Origin: Deltaproteobacteria bacterium
GTDB taxonomy: Bacteria > Desulfobacterota > Desulfobacteria > Desulfobacterales > ETH-SRB1
DNA length: 58,407 nt
Reading direction: 5' to 3'
Assembly: GCA_030272815.1 (NCBI GenBank)
Contig: JAJSZT010000017.1
Location: forward strand, 1 to 58,407
Each line of letters opens with the position of its first letter. Position 1 is the stretch's first letter. Positions 19,029-30,900 of this stretch are shown piece by piece. The position numbers were made by a program, and so were the translations under genes. Below the pieces are notes generated by a model. The model made no database searches. It was not told the DNA's origin and saw nothing but the letters and a program-made list of their open reading frames with translations.

Positions 19029-19147
19029 ACGTAATAATTCACCGCAGAGCCACAGAAAGCGCAATATTTCAAATGTATATTCTTTGAATTTGATTCCTAT
19101 TCTTCTCTTCTTAAATCGGACGTATTATATCTCCATAGCTCTAACCC

Positions 19148-19181
19148 AAATCAGCCGACGCTATTAGCGGTCGGCTGATTT
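19148..19181. terminator. Bidirectional terminator between glnS and the Tc toxin genes
   Basis: AAATCAGCCGAC and its exact inverse GTCGGCTGATTT around a loop that itself folds (GCTATTAGC). A-rich and T-rich flanks give T-runs in both directions, fitting the convergent genes on either side. Confidence 0.8.
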
Positions 19182-19252
19182 TGCCTTGTAAGCCTGCCAT
19201 CAGGAAACAGGCAAAGATCTTCTGAAACTGGCCCGGCCAAATAACCATCACT

Positions 19253-22200
19253 CTAACTCGGCCATTCAGGTGTCTTGCCCTTGTAAGTCATGACGAAAAG
19301 GATGTCCTCAATCTCTTCGTCTTTGAATCGGTTTTTCATCTCCTCAGTGTTCGGCAAAGCCAGTTCCCATTCTCCGAACGGCAACTTGTTGATCATGGAA
19401 ATCCAGCTTCCCGCATTGCCACGGCGTGTGCTGATAACTCCATCATTCGAGGTTGCTCCTCCACCGACGGTTGCCACGCTATCCTGCTCAGTGAAGTGTA
19501 AATGAGTAACCGGAATTTCAAAGGAGGCGCCATGATTACGGGCAAAGTAGAGCACCACCTGCTGGATCTTCCAATCCTCAATGTTCGGTGGGAAGTCCTC
19601 GCGCTGCGTGGTAAAGCGTACCACCATCGGTGTGGCCGTCTGGTCCGGGTTGTGTAGATCGTACCATTGGTCGGCAAACTGTTGGCGGAAGCTGAATGGC
19701 CGGTCAGCGCTAATTCTGCGATCCAGGTGTTGCATGACCTGTTGACGATAGTCAAAGCTATTCAGTGCCGTGTACTCGATGGTGATCAGCACATCGGCGA
19801 TAGTGCTGTAGTCGAATAGATTAGCAGCTTTGGGCATGGAGAACTCCCAGGCTGTATCCACCCCCATTCCTTCAAAAGGATACAACATTTTTCCAGATTG
19901 CGGCTGCATCGTAAGCTCAAACAGTCCAGTGGCATCCCGGGGTGAGCTGAGGGCAACGGACTGGGGGGAACGGTTGACGTCAATGGTTTGGAACGTTCCG
20001 GCACTGCCTATAATCACCCTGGAAACACCGGTGGTTGAGAGTGTGGCCTTGATGCCTTCGGTTGGTGGAATGAGCGCTATAACCGAGGTGCGGACACGTT
20101 TGATCAGTCGGAGATAATGTCCGGGAAAATCACGGTCGAACATTTCCATCAGGGTGTTAAAGTGTATGACGCCAGTTTCCCGGAAACGCTGGAATTCGGC
20201 CGGCGCCATTTGGGCCAGTGAAATAGTCTTTGTCAGTTGCAATTTTCGCTTGTCCGTGTCAAATGCGTACTGGTCCAGTTGGTAAATGTCCTGGAGCAGA
20301 CGCGCCGAACCGGTAAGCCCGCGCCGGTCAGGAGCTGTACCCTCCTCCTGGCTGATTCCCATTCCCATACCGACTGGCGCTTCCCAATAGTCTGCCTGGA
20401 TCATGGGTGGCAAGACTTCCTGCCGTTCGAAGGCCAGTTGACTGGCAGCCAATTGAGACATGGCTGTTGCCTGCTGGAGAAAGAAACTGTATACCCCTTC
20501 CAGTACATCGCTCATCCAGTCGTAAAGTTCAACGTTAGTAAACTTGTTGGCCAGGAAGTCTGCGGTGACTTCAGCGTGCTCTGCCTGCATTGCGGAGATA
20601 TTGCGCTCCTGCCCTACCACGCGTACGTGATCTTGGGCAAGCCTTATCTGCCGCGTGCCGATATGAATGTCTTGTTGAGCCAGGTCTCGCTGAAGCCTCC
20701 ATTCCTGTTCACGCCGCTCGTGGCTGGCATAAAATTGGAAAATAGAAGCTGTGGTTGATGCAGCAGCAGCAAGTGATGAAGCAGCTTCAGCTGCGCCACC
20801 CTTTTCACCGAATATACCAAAGGTTATTGCGGCGAGTATTTCACCTGCACCATGTAACACAGCCGCAGAAGTATGGAGATAAGCGGCGGTAATCATAAAA
20901 CCGATAGCTGCTTTCTCGTACCATATAAAACCTTCATACAGAAGCTCCTCAAAATGATCCCTCTGAATTTTTGTCCTTACTTGTTGGAGTTCAGCTAAAT
21001 CTACACCATCTTCGGCTTCCCTCACACGCAAGTTTTGCAACCGCACCCCGGCACGGGCGATTCGAACCTCCTGGCGAGCTTTCAAGAGATTGTAGCGTTC
21101 AGCGTCTCCCTTTTCTGAGGCAGAGAGGAAGGCCGATTCGATCTGCTGGGCGAGGCTGATCAATTGCTTTGCTCTTTCGATAAGTGTTTCGTAACGGTAC
21201 TGGGTGGGATGCAGGATGATAGTTCCTGATGAGGTAATCCGGCCACCCGCACCAATGATGGGCATCCCGGCCTCCGTACCTGTCGATGCTGCATAGGGTT
21301 CCAGTTGGCGCTGGTCACCGGCAATATTGCGGCAGGTGCGGATTTTGTAAAGGTTAAGCTCAGCATGCAGACGCAAGGCCTTCAAGAGAGGGTTCGGCAG
21401 TACACAAAAATGGAAAGACGGTCCAAAGAAATAAGGAAAACTAAATTTTTGAACAAGTTTCACTGCATGAAGCGGGGCAACGTGTGGAAACAGATCGACT
21501 GCACCGGAACAGAGTTCAGTATTGTTAGGCCAGTTATCAAGGAGTTCAGTAGCTTCCCCTAAACTCACCGATGGTCGCTCGGCCAGCCAGGACACGTCCG
21601 TGTTCTCTTTCTCTTCGTTCAGCGTTTTTGCATCTATCCCGGTTACGAGAGACACTGTGTACGAAAAATCATTTCCGGATTTTGCCCCAATTTGTTTAAG
21701 GGTTTCGAAAATCGGTTGTAGCGTAAGAAGTGTAGCGTGGACTTTGTCTGACATCTCGGCATGATTTGCGATAACAGTTGCCATATTCACCGGGCCTGGC
21801 ATGGAGCCGCGTGCTTCAGAAATAATGCTGCGCGCCTGGGCCAGCCGGTTTCCCAGCGGCTCCTCCGCGGCCAAGACTTCCTTTACACTGGTTACAACAG
21901 TTGCAAGCGTGGTCGGATCGGGTATTTTTCTAAGTGCGGCCATCACTTCATCCGCCACGGGCTGCCACACTTGGTCCTCATCTCCCACCCTGATAACAAT
22001 TGTGCCGATAAGTTCGTCACACTCATCGAGATTTTGCTGCAACTCCGGGGCCTCAAGCAGTTCGAGGGCTGTCATATAGAGCGTCCGGGCTCGCGCTGTT
22101 GATTCAGCAGTGTCACGGGTGAACTCAGCGTGGGCATACTCCAGAAAACAACGTATTATGGTGAACAGGGTAAAACGCGTGTAGGTGTTGGCACGTGTAG

Positions 22201-25200
22201 CAGCAATGGCATGAGGATTGAGTGGATCAAGCAGCCAGTCTGAAACACGTTTATAGGTGGACTCATAGTCCTCTTCCTCCTTAAGTCCGTAGTAAATTTT
22301 TCGCTCTTCAACAGGTGCGGCGTAGTTATAAACAGAGCGGAAATAGTCTTGAGCCGCAATGTACTGCCCGCGCCGCTGGAGTTGCAACGCCAGGTGGACA
22401 GGTACGAAATAATAAGCTTCTTTAAGATAAATTAGATTGGATTGCGGACCATCGGCGTTGTCTGTAAAGGCTTTTTTGATGGCTAAACGGCGAGACTGAA
22501 GCTCTGCCTCTGAGTATTGCTCTTTGATATCAAATAAGGTGATACAGACTGGTGCAATTCGAAAACGACGCCGCTCCTCAAGTTTGTCGCCACCAGGCTT
22601 GACAAGAATAGAACGATAAACACCGACCTGTCCACCTGTGTATTGAGAGGCAAATTGGAAATGCCCATAACCCGGAAGCTGCACAGACCTGGCAGCGATA
22701 CGTTCCAACCCTGGAGCAGCATTAAATAGTTCAGAATATTCATCTGAACGCTTCTTGAAGGAGATATCGGCAGTCCCCCCGGCCAGTTTACTGCCCAACA
22801 GTTGTCTCAATAAAGAGGGAATATTGCAGCCATAAAGACGCTTGATGATTGCATTAACAATTTTCCACTCCTCGAACCTTGCATCATTTTTAATCAAACC
22901 TTCGAGGGAGTTTACAACATCCCACGCAACTCGTTTATATTCATCCGAATCATCATCGAGATTGAAAAAATTGAGTAGTGACATCTTCGAATCTTTATAT
23001 CCAACTTGCAAATCCTCTAAGCTAATCCCCCCAATTTTCTGAAACCATATCTCGCAGGAATCAAAGGATCGTACTCTTTTAATATGAGTCCGTTCTGATG
23101 ACAGGATGCTTCTATAAACAGGGCTACCGTTGGTCAGCTTCCAATAGATATATATGAGACTGGTGGACGGCCAGCAAAAGGCGCCTATGAACTCGCCTAT
23201 GTGGAAGGCTGTGGTTGGGCCGGCACACCAATAGCCATCATCCTTTTTGCCAAAGAGGCGATAGTGTATTTTTCTGTCTTTGTCCTGTACAAACAGATAA
23301 AAGTTTTTTGAATCCAGTTCAATCATCGCACAGAGCTTCTTAAATTCTTTGCCTTTATTGCGATTCACCAAAATGTGCCAGTCTCCATCCATTTCATCTG
23401 CCGGCCATGAGTTCTCATCTGCCCAATCATTTCCTTCTGCATTGAGATGACGGTCATAAATGATCCCGCCAGGCAGCCTGATCGCCAAATGGGGCGGTTT
23501 TGTTTCTCTTTCATGCTGTTTCACGATAGCAGTGAAACGGGTTCTATCTTTGGGCACAGCAAGTTTAGCAGGTTCAGCATCCCAGGTTTGATTGTTAAGA
23601 TCGTACCTGCTAAAAACCAGCTTTTGCTCACTTCCGATAGCAAAGGCATAGAGATATCTTTCCTTGGGAGAAATTACATAAGGCGCAACTCCCGCAAAAC
23701 CTACAACATTATTCATACCCGGCACCGCCTGCCAGAAGTTCTGTGAATAGTCTGTTTCATCATGTGGATCGTAAGTTGACCAATAAACAGTATTGCTCTT
23801 ACCACCACGGGCAAACATATGAAAGAGGTTACTGGAACCCGCCGCAATTCTATCACGGCAGCCCTCCTCTTTATGGATTGTGGTTTCTATTTGACAGGAA
23901 GCCTCAAGTTTTAGTGTACAACTATCCTCAAAATAACCGGAATAGTCGCGCGCTGCTTCGCAGGCATGTTCCGGGGTTAGGCGTCTGTTATTGCGTACGT
24001 CTTTAACTAATTTTCCAAAGGCCGGAGTTTGCCATCGGCGCAAGCTGGGCAGCAGAATGTTCTCAGGATAGAGAAAGACCAGTATGGCTGCACGCCAGGT
24101 CTCGTAAGAGCCAATCCATTTCCACTCCCCATCGAAGTTATCAGCATCCAATCCAAAATCAGGGTGGGTATCGTTGAGTTGAGCTGTTCTTATAGACCAG
24201 AGTAAAACCTGAATGGTTTCAATAGCCCGGCCGATGCGTGTTGTTATTTTACAGCCATCGTTCTCGCAGTCAATCAGCAAATTCTCAGTGAGCCACCTGG
24301 CGCTCTCGTTTGTTGCTGTGATCAGGGCATTGCGCAGCGTGGCCAGGCTTTGTTCTTCGGTGCTGTTGACTAGTTCTGCCAGCTCATCAACAGCGTTTTT
24401 CTCTTGTTCGATGCGAGATCGCAACCTGTCCTGCCAATCGCGCCTTGCCTGCTCGGTCGCCCGCCATGCCGGCAAAGGTACCGGTTCTTTTGGTGGGAAT
24501 TCAAGAGGGGAAGGTTCCGGAATCGCGAAGTGATCCGGACCAATGAGAATATTTATTGCTCGCTCTTCTTCACGCCATTCGGCAAATTCCCGGCGTTTTT
24601 GCGCCTGCACGAGAATAGAATAGACGTCATCCCACTCGGATGGGAGCAATGGATCTTTTCCTGGTGTACTGCTATTGAGCAGATCATGAATGCGAAGCAA
24701 ATATGAAAAGCCGTCGTTAGTCAGGCCGATTTGATCGAGAGGGGCAGTGATATCGTTCCCCTGTTTACGCTCCTCTTCCAATGCGAGCAGATCGGTCACT
24801 GGAACACCGAGTGCGCCCTCCATGATCACATTAAGCCCATCCAGGGGGTTCGTTTCAGCCTCGCGTTCAGATTGAACTGCGTCCAGTTGGTCAACTACCC
24901 AATTATGCCTGGATTGCCATAGCTCATAAGCCTCGCCCTCAGTAGGCTCCCTTAAATCGCCAGGTCCGATCAGGTCCGGGTCGATGATGGGGAGGGGAAC
25001 GCTTGTCTCTTCAGTGTAAAGATCATCCGGATAGTCCAGGCTTTTCCAAAGCGTACGTAAATGCAGAAAGCGCCAGCTCAGGAAATCAGGGATCAGGGAA
25101 ATCACAATATTTTCGCTGCCGGTGTCGTAATCGATATTGACGCTGCCCGAGAGTCTGCTTCCGTTCTCCGGTGATAATTCTATTTTTCCTTCAGCAGAAT

Positions 25201-27649
25201 TGCGTTTACCATATGCAAGCAATTCAGTTCTTTCAAGGTCTCGATACATTTCAACTTTATACTCATTTTCTGTTGGATTTTTTAGTTTAATATAAACATC
25301 GCCTTCAGCATCTGTGTTTTTGTTCCACTCAACACCGTTGAGATTCCAGCGGGTGAGTTGATTGTCGTCATCTTTCAGTTTGGCGCCCTCGGAAAGAACA
25401 TCCCGTGTAGTGTCAGCAAGTCCGAAGAGTCTCTCGATGTTTTGTTCTGTAATGGCCTCAAGATAAAGCAAAAGCCCATCCAGGTGTTCAATCCCAATAC
25501 CCAGTCGGTTTGCGAGCACCTCACGGCTTTCCTCTTCCGCAGTCTGGGCCAGCCGGATCTCTTCATAAGAAGCCCCGATCCTGCTCAGCAAGGTTGTATA
25601 AACTGCATTACAGTGCTCACGTTCCGAAGCAGACAGGGCATTCTCTTTATCAACATCTGCCAATGGCCTGTTCCCGAGATATGAACGTAGTGCTTCAATG
25701 CAGATGCGTACTTGTCGAACTTTCCTCTCCAATTCTTCGCAGGAAGTGGGCAAATCGCCAAAGGGCTGGTGGAAATTTTCTTTTAGGTAACCAAGCGAGA
25801 TGGATGTACCGGTATTATCGTCTTCATCTTCGTAGAGCTTCAAATGCGTCGCCGCATAGTCGAGAAGATCGGCCAGATAAGCCATAGGGCTCATGGCCGC
25901 TTCGCAGTTATGGCAGTGACACTTTGAAGGCAGAATATCTTCTTTTAAAGCAATATCAAGATTTTGTGGAATTTTTCTGCCATTAGCCTTTTCCACGCTG
26001 AGATTCGTTATTACATTATTAAGAAAATATGTTCCGGCAAGAGTTTCAACATACGTCCGGGCTGCCTGGAAGTCACCTACCACCTCATGAACAGATCCGA
26101 CAATATCTGTTCTGCAAGCCCTGGCGACTGAGCTTGGACCGGTGTAACCCCTTTTGATAAGCTCTGCATTGGCCTGGGGATCTGGTGAGGATGTGTAGAG
26201 CCTGGAGTGTGCATCCAGGATTTGCACTGCCGGATCGTCCGGGTCGACACCTTTGATCTTTTCTATGCTACCAATCTTGCAGATATCGTGCAGGCTATGA
26301 ATGCCATTATCGGCGAGATGAGAAAGCAGTCCCTGGGGGAGCTGTAATTTCAACTTTTTGTCAAGTTCTTTTAATGTAGGAGATGGAGGCTCTACGGGCG
26401 CTGGCACAGGTATTTCAAATTTGACTACTTGCTTGCACACTATCTTGATCCGGATCTCTTGCTGGTGGATCTCTTCACCCTGGGGATCGATAATGTGTAA
26501 ACGCAACCGCTTTTGGGGTCCGTTTGTTGAGCCTTCATCCGGCAATTCACTTTTAAGCACGGGATAAGATAAGGTAAAGCGACCCCTGCTATCAGATATA
26601 ACATGGCCAAGTTCTTCAGGCGTTTCTCCTGCATCCAGATCAAAAGCTCGCACCATGTAGCTGACGAGAGGCGTGCTGGTTTCTTTACTGAGCAGTCGGC
26701 CAAAGAAATCTTGCATTACCATGACTCCGTACTCAAAGCGAAGTTGTTCTATACGGGTCATAATGTCTTCGAGGCGTTCAAGCAGAGAGGATGGGATAAT
26801 CTTCTCCTTAACAGCGGCCTTCAAGGCCTCGCGCAATACTTCAGGGGTCTGGTTGAGGAGAGATTCAAGGTCCGGCGGGAGATTCTGGCGGGCAAAGCCG
26901 TAGAAAACTTCTGTTGCCAGGTCGGTCTCATTGGAGAGTTGTGCCGATTGAACCAGGAACTCGATTAGTTTCTGTTCGATGCCGGTTTCCTTGACCAAGA
27001 AGGTAATGTCTTCTTCCGTCAGTTCGACTAATTTAACATCTTGCAAAACAGGAGCAAGTTCCACCAGGAGCTTTTCGTACTCGGATAATTTGGAAGGCAG
27101 CTCTGGTTTCTTCAAAACCAGGTCCATCTTTGCCTGTACAGGTGCGTTAAAAAGGATGTCAGAAGCAGCAAGCTCAAAACCCTCAACACTAAAAACCCTG
27201 ACCTTAAGATCAGCGCTCTGTTTTTCGGCCCGGGTGAATTGGTCGGCTGTGTACTCGATGCGATAAAACCCTTTCTCGTTGTCGATTAGTTCCTCACCGA
27301 GCAACTGCTCGGTCCGCAGGTCCATGTCATAGGCTTTTACAATAACGTCTCGTGCCGGGGTTTGACCATCCGGTTGAAAAATCTGGCCTTGAACGACAAA
27401 TTCTTTCGCCTGACGCGCCTCCACTGCTGCATTGATCTGCTGCGCGGTGCGCCCATCCACAATACCTGTTTCTTGCAGACCATGCTGTTTCTGAAAGGCT
27501 AACACCGCCTTTCGGGTTTCCTCACCGAAAAATGCTTCTTCGGTTTCGCTCGATGGAAGTGTGTACTCTAACAACTTTAATTCACTATGGAGGAATTTGA
27601 CATCGTTGCCTTTCATTCTTATGGATAAATTGCGGCCTTGGAGTTTCAT
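19253..27649 (-). CDS. Tc (ABC) toxin component A, TcA-type pore/translocation subunit
   Basis: 2798 residues. TcA proteins form pentameric bell-shaped pores that bind target cells and inject the TcC toxin. The N-terminus (about 1-75) is a peptidoglycan-binding-like domain (GNDVKFLHSELKLLEY ... AVLAFQKQHGL). Next comes a beta-sandwich resembling a carboxypeptidase-regulatory domain (QGQIFQPDGQTP), a second one near residue 320, then the TcA VRP1-type segment (AAMSPMAYLADLLDYAATHL). The centre is the neuraminidase-like/ABC-toxin N region (TRIGRAIETIQVLLWSIRTA; YWSTYDPHDET). A long helical stretch rich in Ala/Glu follows (LISLAQQIESAFLSASEKGD), and the C-terminal TcB-binding domain ends in FVMTYKGKTPEWPS. 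No signal peptide. Start follows AGGAGG. It lies 266 bp downstream of the TcB-TcC fusion on the same strand. Sub-domain borders are approximate. Confidence 0.9.
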   Translation of the reverse strand: MKLQGRNLSIRMKGNDVKFLHSELKLLEYTLPSSETEEAFFGEETRKAVLAFQKQHGLQETGIVDGRTAQQINAAVEARQAKEFVVQGQIFQPDGQTPARDVIVKAYDMDLRTEQLLGEELIDNEKGFYRIEYTADQFTRAEKQSADLKVRVFSVEGFELAASDILFNAPVQAKMDLVLKKPELPSKLSEYEKLLVELAPVLQDVKLVELTEEDITFLVKETGIEQKLIEFLVQSAQLSNETDLATEVFYGFARQNLPPDLESLLNQTPEVLREALKAAVKEKIIPSSLLERLEDIMTRIEQLRFEYGVMVMQDFFGRLLSKETSTPLVSYMVRAFDLDAGETPEELGHVISDSRGRFTLSYPVLKSELPDEGSTNGPQKRLRLHIIDPQGEEIHQQEIRIKIVCKQVVKFEIPVPAPVEPPSPTLKELDKKLKLQLPQGLLSHLADNGIHSLHDICKIGSIEKIKGVDPDDPAVQILDAHSRLYTSSPDPQANAELIKRGYTGPSSVARACRTDIVGSVHEVVGDFQAARTYVETLAGTYFLNNVITNLSVEKANGRKIPQNLDIALKEDILPSKCHCHNCEAAMSPMAYLADLLDYAATHLKLYEDEDDNTGTSISLGYLKENFHQPFGDLPTSCEELERKVRQVRICIEALRSYLGNRPLADVDKENALSASEREHCNAVYTTLLSRIGASYEEIRLAQTAEEESREVLANRLGIGIEHLDGLLLYLEAITEQNIERLFGLADTTRDVLSEGAKLKDDDNQLTRWNLNGVEWNKNTDAEGDVYIKLKNPTENEYKVEMYRDLERTELLAYGKRNSAEGKIELSPENGSRLSGSVNIDYDTGSENIVISLIPDFLSWRFLHLRTLWKSLDYPDDLYTEETSVPLPIIDPDLIGPGDLREPTEGEAYELWQSRHNWVVDQLDAVQSEREAETNPLDGLNVIMEGALGVPVTDLLALEEERKQGNDITAPLDQIGLTNDGFSYLLRIHDLLNSSTPGKDPLLPSEWDDVYSILVQAQKRREFAEWREEERAINILIGPDHFAIPEPSPLEFPPKEPVPLPAWRATEQARRDWQDRLRSRIEQEKNAVDELAELVNSTEEQSLATLRNALITATNESARWLTENLLIDCENDGCKITTRIGRAIETIQVLLWSIRTAQLNDTHPDFGLDADNFDGEWKWIGSYETWRAAILVFLYPENILLPSLRRWQTPAFGKLVKDVRNNRRLTPEHACEAARDYSGYFEDSCTLKLEASCQIETTIHKEEGCRDRIAAGSSNLFHMFARGGKSNTVYWSTYDPHDETDYSQNFWQAVPGMNNVVGFAGVAPYVISPKERYLYAFAIGSEQKLVFSRYDLNNQTWDAEPAKLAVPKDRTRFTAIVKQHERETKPPHLAIRLPGGIIYDRHLNAEGNDWADENSWPADEMDGDWHILVNRNKGKEFKKLCAMIELDSKNFYLFVQDKDRKIHYRLFGKKDDGYWCAGPTTAFHIGEFIGAFCWPSTSLIYIYWKLTNGSPVYRSILSSERTHIKRVRSFDSCEIWFQKIGGISLEDLQVGYKDSKMSLLNFFNLDDDSDEYKRVAWDVVNSLEGLIKNDARFEEWKIVNAIIKRLYGCNIPSLLRQLLGSKLAGGTADISFKKRSDEYSELFNAAPGLERIAARSVQLPGYGHFQFASQYTGGQVGVYRSILVKPGGDKLEERRRFRIAPVCITLFDIKEQYSEAELQSRRLAIKKAFTDNADGPQSNLIYLKEAYYFVPVHLALQLQRRGQYIAAQDYFRSVYNYAAPVEERKIYYGLKEEEDYESTYKRVSDWLLDPLNPHAIAATRANTYTRFTLFTIIRCFLEYAHAEFTRDTAESTARARTLYMTALELLEAPELQQNLDECDELIGTIVIRVGDEDQVWQPVADEVMAALRKIPDPTTLATVVTSVKEVLAAEEPLGNRLAQARSIISEARGSMPGPVNMATVIANHAEMSDKVHATLLTLQPIFETLKQIGAKSGNDFSYTVSLVTGIDAKTLNEEKENTDVSWLAERPSVSLGEATELLDNWPNNTELCSGAVDLFPHVAPLHAVKLVQKFSFPYFFGPSFHFCVLPNPLLKALRLHAELNLYKIRTCRNIAGDQRQLEPYAASTGTEAGMPIIGAGGRITSSGTIILHPTQYRYETLIERAKQLISLAQQIESAFLSASEKGDAERYNLLKARQEVRIARAGVRLQNLRVREAEDGVDLAELQQVRTKIQRDHFEELLYEGFIWYEKAAIGFMITAAYLHTSAAVLHGAGEILAAITFGIFGEKGGAAEAASSLAAAASTTASIFQFYASHERREQEWRLQRDLAQQDIHIGTRQIRLAQDHVRVVGQERNISAMQAEHAEVTADFLANKFTNVELYDWMSDVLEGVYSFFLQQATAMSQLAASQLAFERQEVLPPMIQADYWEAPVGMGMGISQEEGTAPDRRGLTGSARLLQDIYQLDQYAFDTDKRKLQLTKTISLAQMAPAEFQRFRETGVIHFNTLMEMFDRDFPGHYLRLIKRVRTSVIALIPPTEGIKATLSTTGVSRVIIGSAGTFQTIDVNRSPQSVALSSPRDATGLFELTMQPQSGKMLYPFEGMGVDTAWEFSMPKAANLFDYSTIADVLITIEYTALNSFDYRQQVMQHLDRRISADRPFSFRQQFADQWYDLHNPDQTATPMVVRFTTQREDFPPNIEDWKIQQVVLYFARNHGASFEIPVTHLHFTEQDSVATVGGGATSNDGVISTRRGNAGSWISMINKLPFGEWELALPNTEEMKNRFKDEEIEDILFVMTYKGKTPEWPS

Positions 27650-27915
27650 GTGTGTCCTCCTTTATTACATTGTTTACTGTCTGACTTTCTTTTTCTTATC
27701 TTACTGATGAATTCGTATATCCCGGCGGCGACTCCTGGTGCAGATAAAACCGCAAGAGGGGAAACCCATCATCCGCTGCGAATTGTGTGTTAGATTCAAC
27801 GACACTCTTTCGATTTGATCGCCCCCGTTTCTGCCTAAAGTTTTCATGGCATTGTGAATATTTTTCGCATCCGCTCTCATTTTCTTAGCGCAGGGCATTT
27901 CACTTGGCGACGAGG

Positions 27916-30900
27916 CTAATACATTCTGCCAAGGCATTTGGTGCCGCAGCCAGAAGGGATCCAGCCCTCTTTATAACGTTGTACGGGATCGCGTGGCGGG
28001 CTCATACCCCCGGATTCAATAATTAACCTGAGCCAATCGACAGCATCGCCAATTAAAGGGACAAAACCTATAGCATCCAAAACCGCAGAACCATAATTCC
28101 CCTTTTTCCAATTCTCTATCATTGAATAGAGACCTGGTACTATCCCTATAAATGGTATTACCTTAATACCCTTATTACCTCCATGTCTACTGACAAAATC
28201 GTACATCCTCCGAAAAACACTTTTTTGTTTTGTTTTAACTACTTTCGCTCTTGGAATATCTGAATCTTTTGGAGACTTAGGCTTCTTCTTTAGCTTAATA
28301 ACAATTGGCTTGAATATTTCTTTGAGAGTATTTTTTGCCTGGTCTGCTCTTTCTATCGCGCGCTCTGTTAGACGGCGCCCCGATGTTACGAGATCCCCTG
28401 GATAAGTACAATAACGCTCACATTTCGCGAATCTGGCTTTTCTACCAAGCGCCGCTTCAGCGGCTTCGATATCTTTCTCCAACATTTTACTCCGTTGGAT
28501 CAAACTGAAGCCTTTTTCTTCTATCTCTCGTAATTCTTTTTTAATTTTTGATGCGCGATACTCATATTTTTTCTCGATATCTTTTAATCCAACCCCGCTC
28601 TTAATATCTTTTTTGACGTCATTTGATAGGCTCTCGATATCGCTTTCTGGCAGCATTGCATTCATTCCAAACCTTTGTACTTCTTCCTTGAATATTAAAA
28701 CTTGGTCTGTTAGCGGCTTCTCGGGTAAATCATCGCCCGGTGCTCTACCAGATGGATCAGTAAACCGAAGGGGGTTTCCTAAAGCAAATGAGAACCCCCC
28801 TAAATCTGGAAAAGTGGCTTGCTCTGGGTCCACACTAACCCACCTCGCCAGCCAAGGTGAATAATACCTAGCCCCATGATAATTCAACCCACTCTCTTCA
28901 TCCCTCTCCTTCCCCGTAAACCGATACCGCTTCCTTACATAACTCCCAAAGCTCGTCTCCCCATAGGGCGTATATTCCTCCCTGTTGATAAAACTACCGT
29001 CACCACTAACCACCACATTACTGCTCCCCAGATGATCACCCAGATGATATTTCACCACCGGTGACGCCTCGCCCAAGAACGGCTCACCCACGCGCACCAT
29101 CGCAATCCGCGCCTCGTCATCCATCACATGCAGCGTGTTGTTCTCCTGTACCGTACCGCCATGCGTAATCCGGTGATACTCAAATACTCCGTCCACATAT
29201 AGCGTAACCTCCACCTGCCCGCCTTGCTTGTGCACCAGCTTCTTCACCCGCTGGCCGGCGGCATCATAGAGGTAATGTGCGTGTACCGAGGGTTCGGCCA
29301 ATTCTCCGGAACCGGGCGGTGCCCCCGCCGCTTCGGTCTGTATTCGGAAGACTCGCATCTGGTCGCTGTGGTCCCATTCGAAGTGGCGTGCGTTGTTTTC
29401 CCGGACCATGTTGCCGTTGTCGTCGTAGTCATAGGCGTAGTCCGTCGTGCCGATCCTCACCGTCTTCAATTGATTCGTACCCGCTACCAGGGAGAACTGG
29501 CGGGTAAAGCCACCGTTGTTGATGCGGTGCTTGAATTCCAGGATGTTGCCCAACGGATCATACTGATATTGTTCGGAGTAATTGTGTGCCTTCGTGATAT
29601 CGGTACAACGCGGCTGCGTGTCCCACAGCGGGCGGTCTGGCGGACGATCGCATTCACGACCGGTAGCGGATATCAAACGGTAAAGAGGATCATAAGTGAA
29701 GTCCCGGTCCAGAGCATCGGTGCCCAACGGCGTGTTCGGAACGCCGCTTTCGGGTGTGCGATCTCGCAGGTTCAGAATATTGCCGGCGAGATCATAGACG
29801 TAGGCAAAATCCTGCAGCGGTTCGCTGGGCGCTGTAGGATGATAGGTGATTTCAGCGCCGGCTTGTTCTTCGTAGCGCTCGCTGCATAACCTGCACAAAC
29901 GAAAGGTGTGTGGATCATAGACGTAGCGCGTGATCACGCCGTTGCCGTAGGCGATAAGAACGCGCTGTCCCTTGGCGTTATAGGCGATTCGTTCCACATA
30001 AGTTGTGTCATCCAACTCTACTTTTTCCAATGCTCCGGCCCGGTTGTATTGGGGACTCAATTCCTTGCGCTTACCTGCCACATCCTCTGGATACAACATC
30101 TTTTTGACCCGGTTCAGGGCATCATAGGTGGCTGAGGTCCTGTATTCGTCAGCGTCTAACAAACCGGCGGCATGGTCAGCCAACGTCTTTCCCTCCGGCG
30201 GCTGCCAGTTTACCCGGAAGGCTGGCACACGCCAGCCAGGCGGTGGTGGGTCCAATACGGAAAGAATCGCTTCATCACTTATGACCCGGCGTGTTTTTTC
30301 GAGCATATTGCCTTTGAAGTCCATCGCTTCTGAAGTCGCCAGCCCGGCTTCGTCATAGTGTTGAAAAAGCCGGCCACGCAGGTTAGCTACCCTGGCTTGC
30401 TCCAAAGTCAAACCAGACTCAGCGCTATCGCCGTAGATGAGGCGCTCACGCAAAGTAACTGGCTGGTCGGCGCCGTCTCGCGTCCAGAGCCGTATGGGGC
30501 GATTGAGACGATCATAGGCCCGCAAGATGAGCGCTCCTTTGCTGTCGCGCCGCTCGATTTCGTTAGCGGCTGCATCCAGTATGGTTCGCCGGATACCGGC
30601 GTCGATGTTTTCAATGCGCAACGGATTATTTGCCAGGTCGTAGGCATATTGGAATGCCAGGCGGTCCAGGGCGTCGGTTACGGTCAGAAGATTGCCGCGA
30701 ATATCATAGGCGGATGTGGTACGGTATTCCTCAATGGGCGGAAGCGGCTCACCGGGTTCGGGCACTGCACGGTTGCGTTCTACTGCCTTCATCGTGCGGC
30801 CTAAGGCATCAATAACAATGTTGGCCGGGGTATTCCAGTGGTGCCGGTACTGGCTGGTTTGGGGATCGCCATTGTGAGTGCGCCCGGCATTGTCGTTTTC

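Noticed and set aside
27701..27937. 78-codon minus-strand frame after the TcB-TcC gene, a possible immunity or accessory gene
   Set aside because: It overlaps the end of the toxin gene, has no clear ribosome site and its sequence is not recognisable; Tc toxins do not need immunity proteins.
29224..29889. 221-codon plus-strand frame inside the TcB-TcC gene
   Set aside because: Antisense to a strongly coding region with RHS repeats; the protein shows no family features and no ribosome site. Similar long antisense frames over TcA (20237-20758) and the RND gene (45852-46409) were rejected for the same reason.
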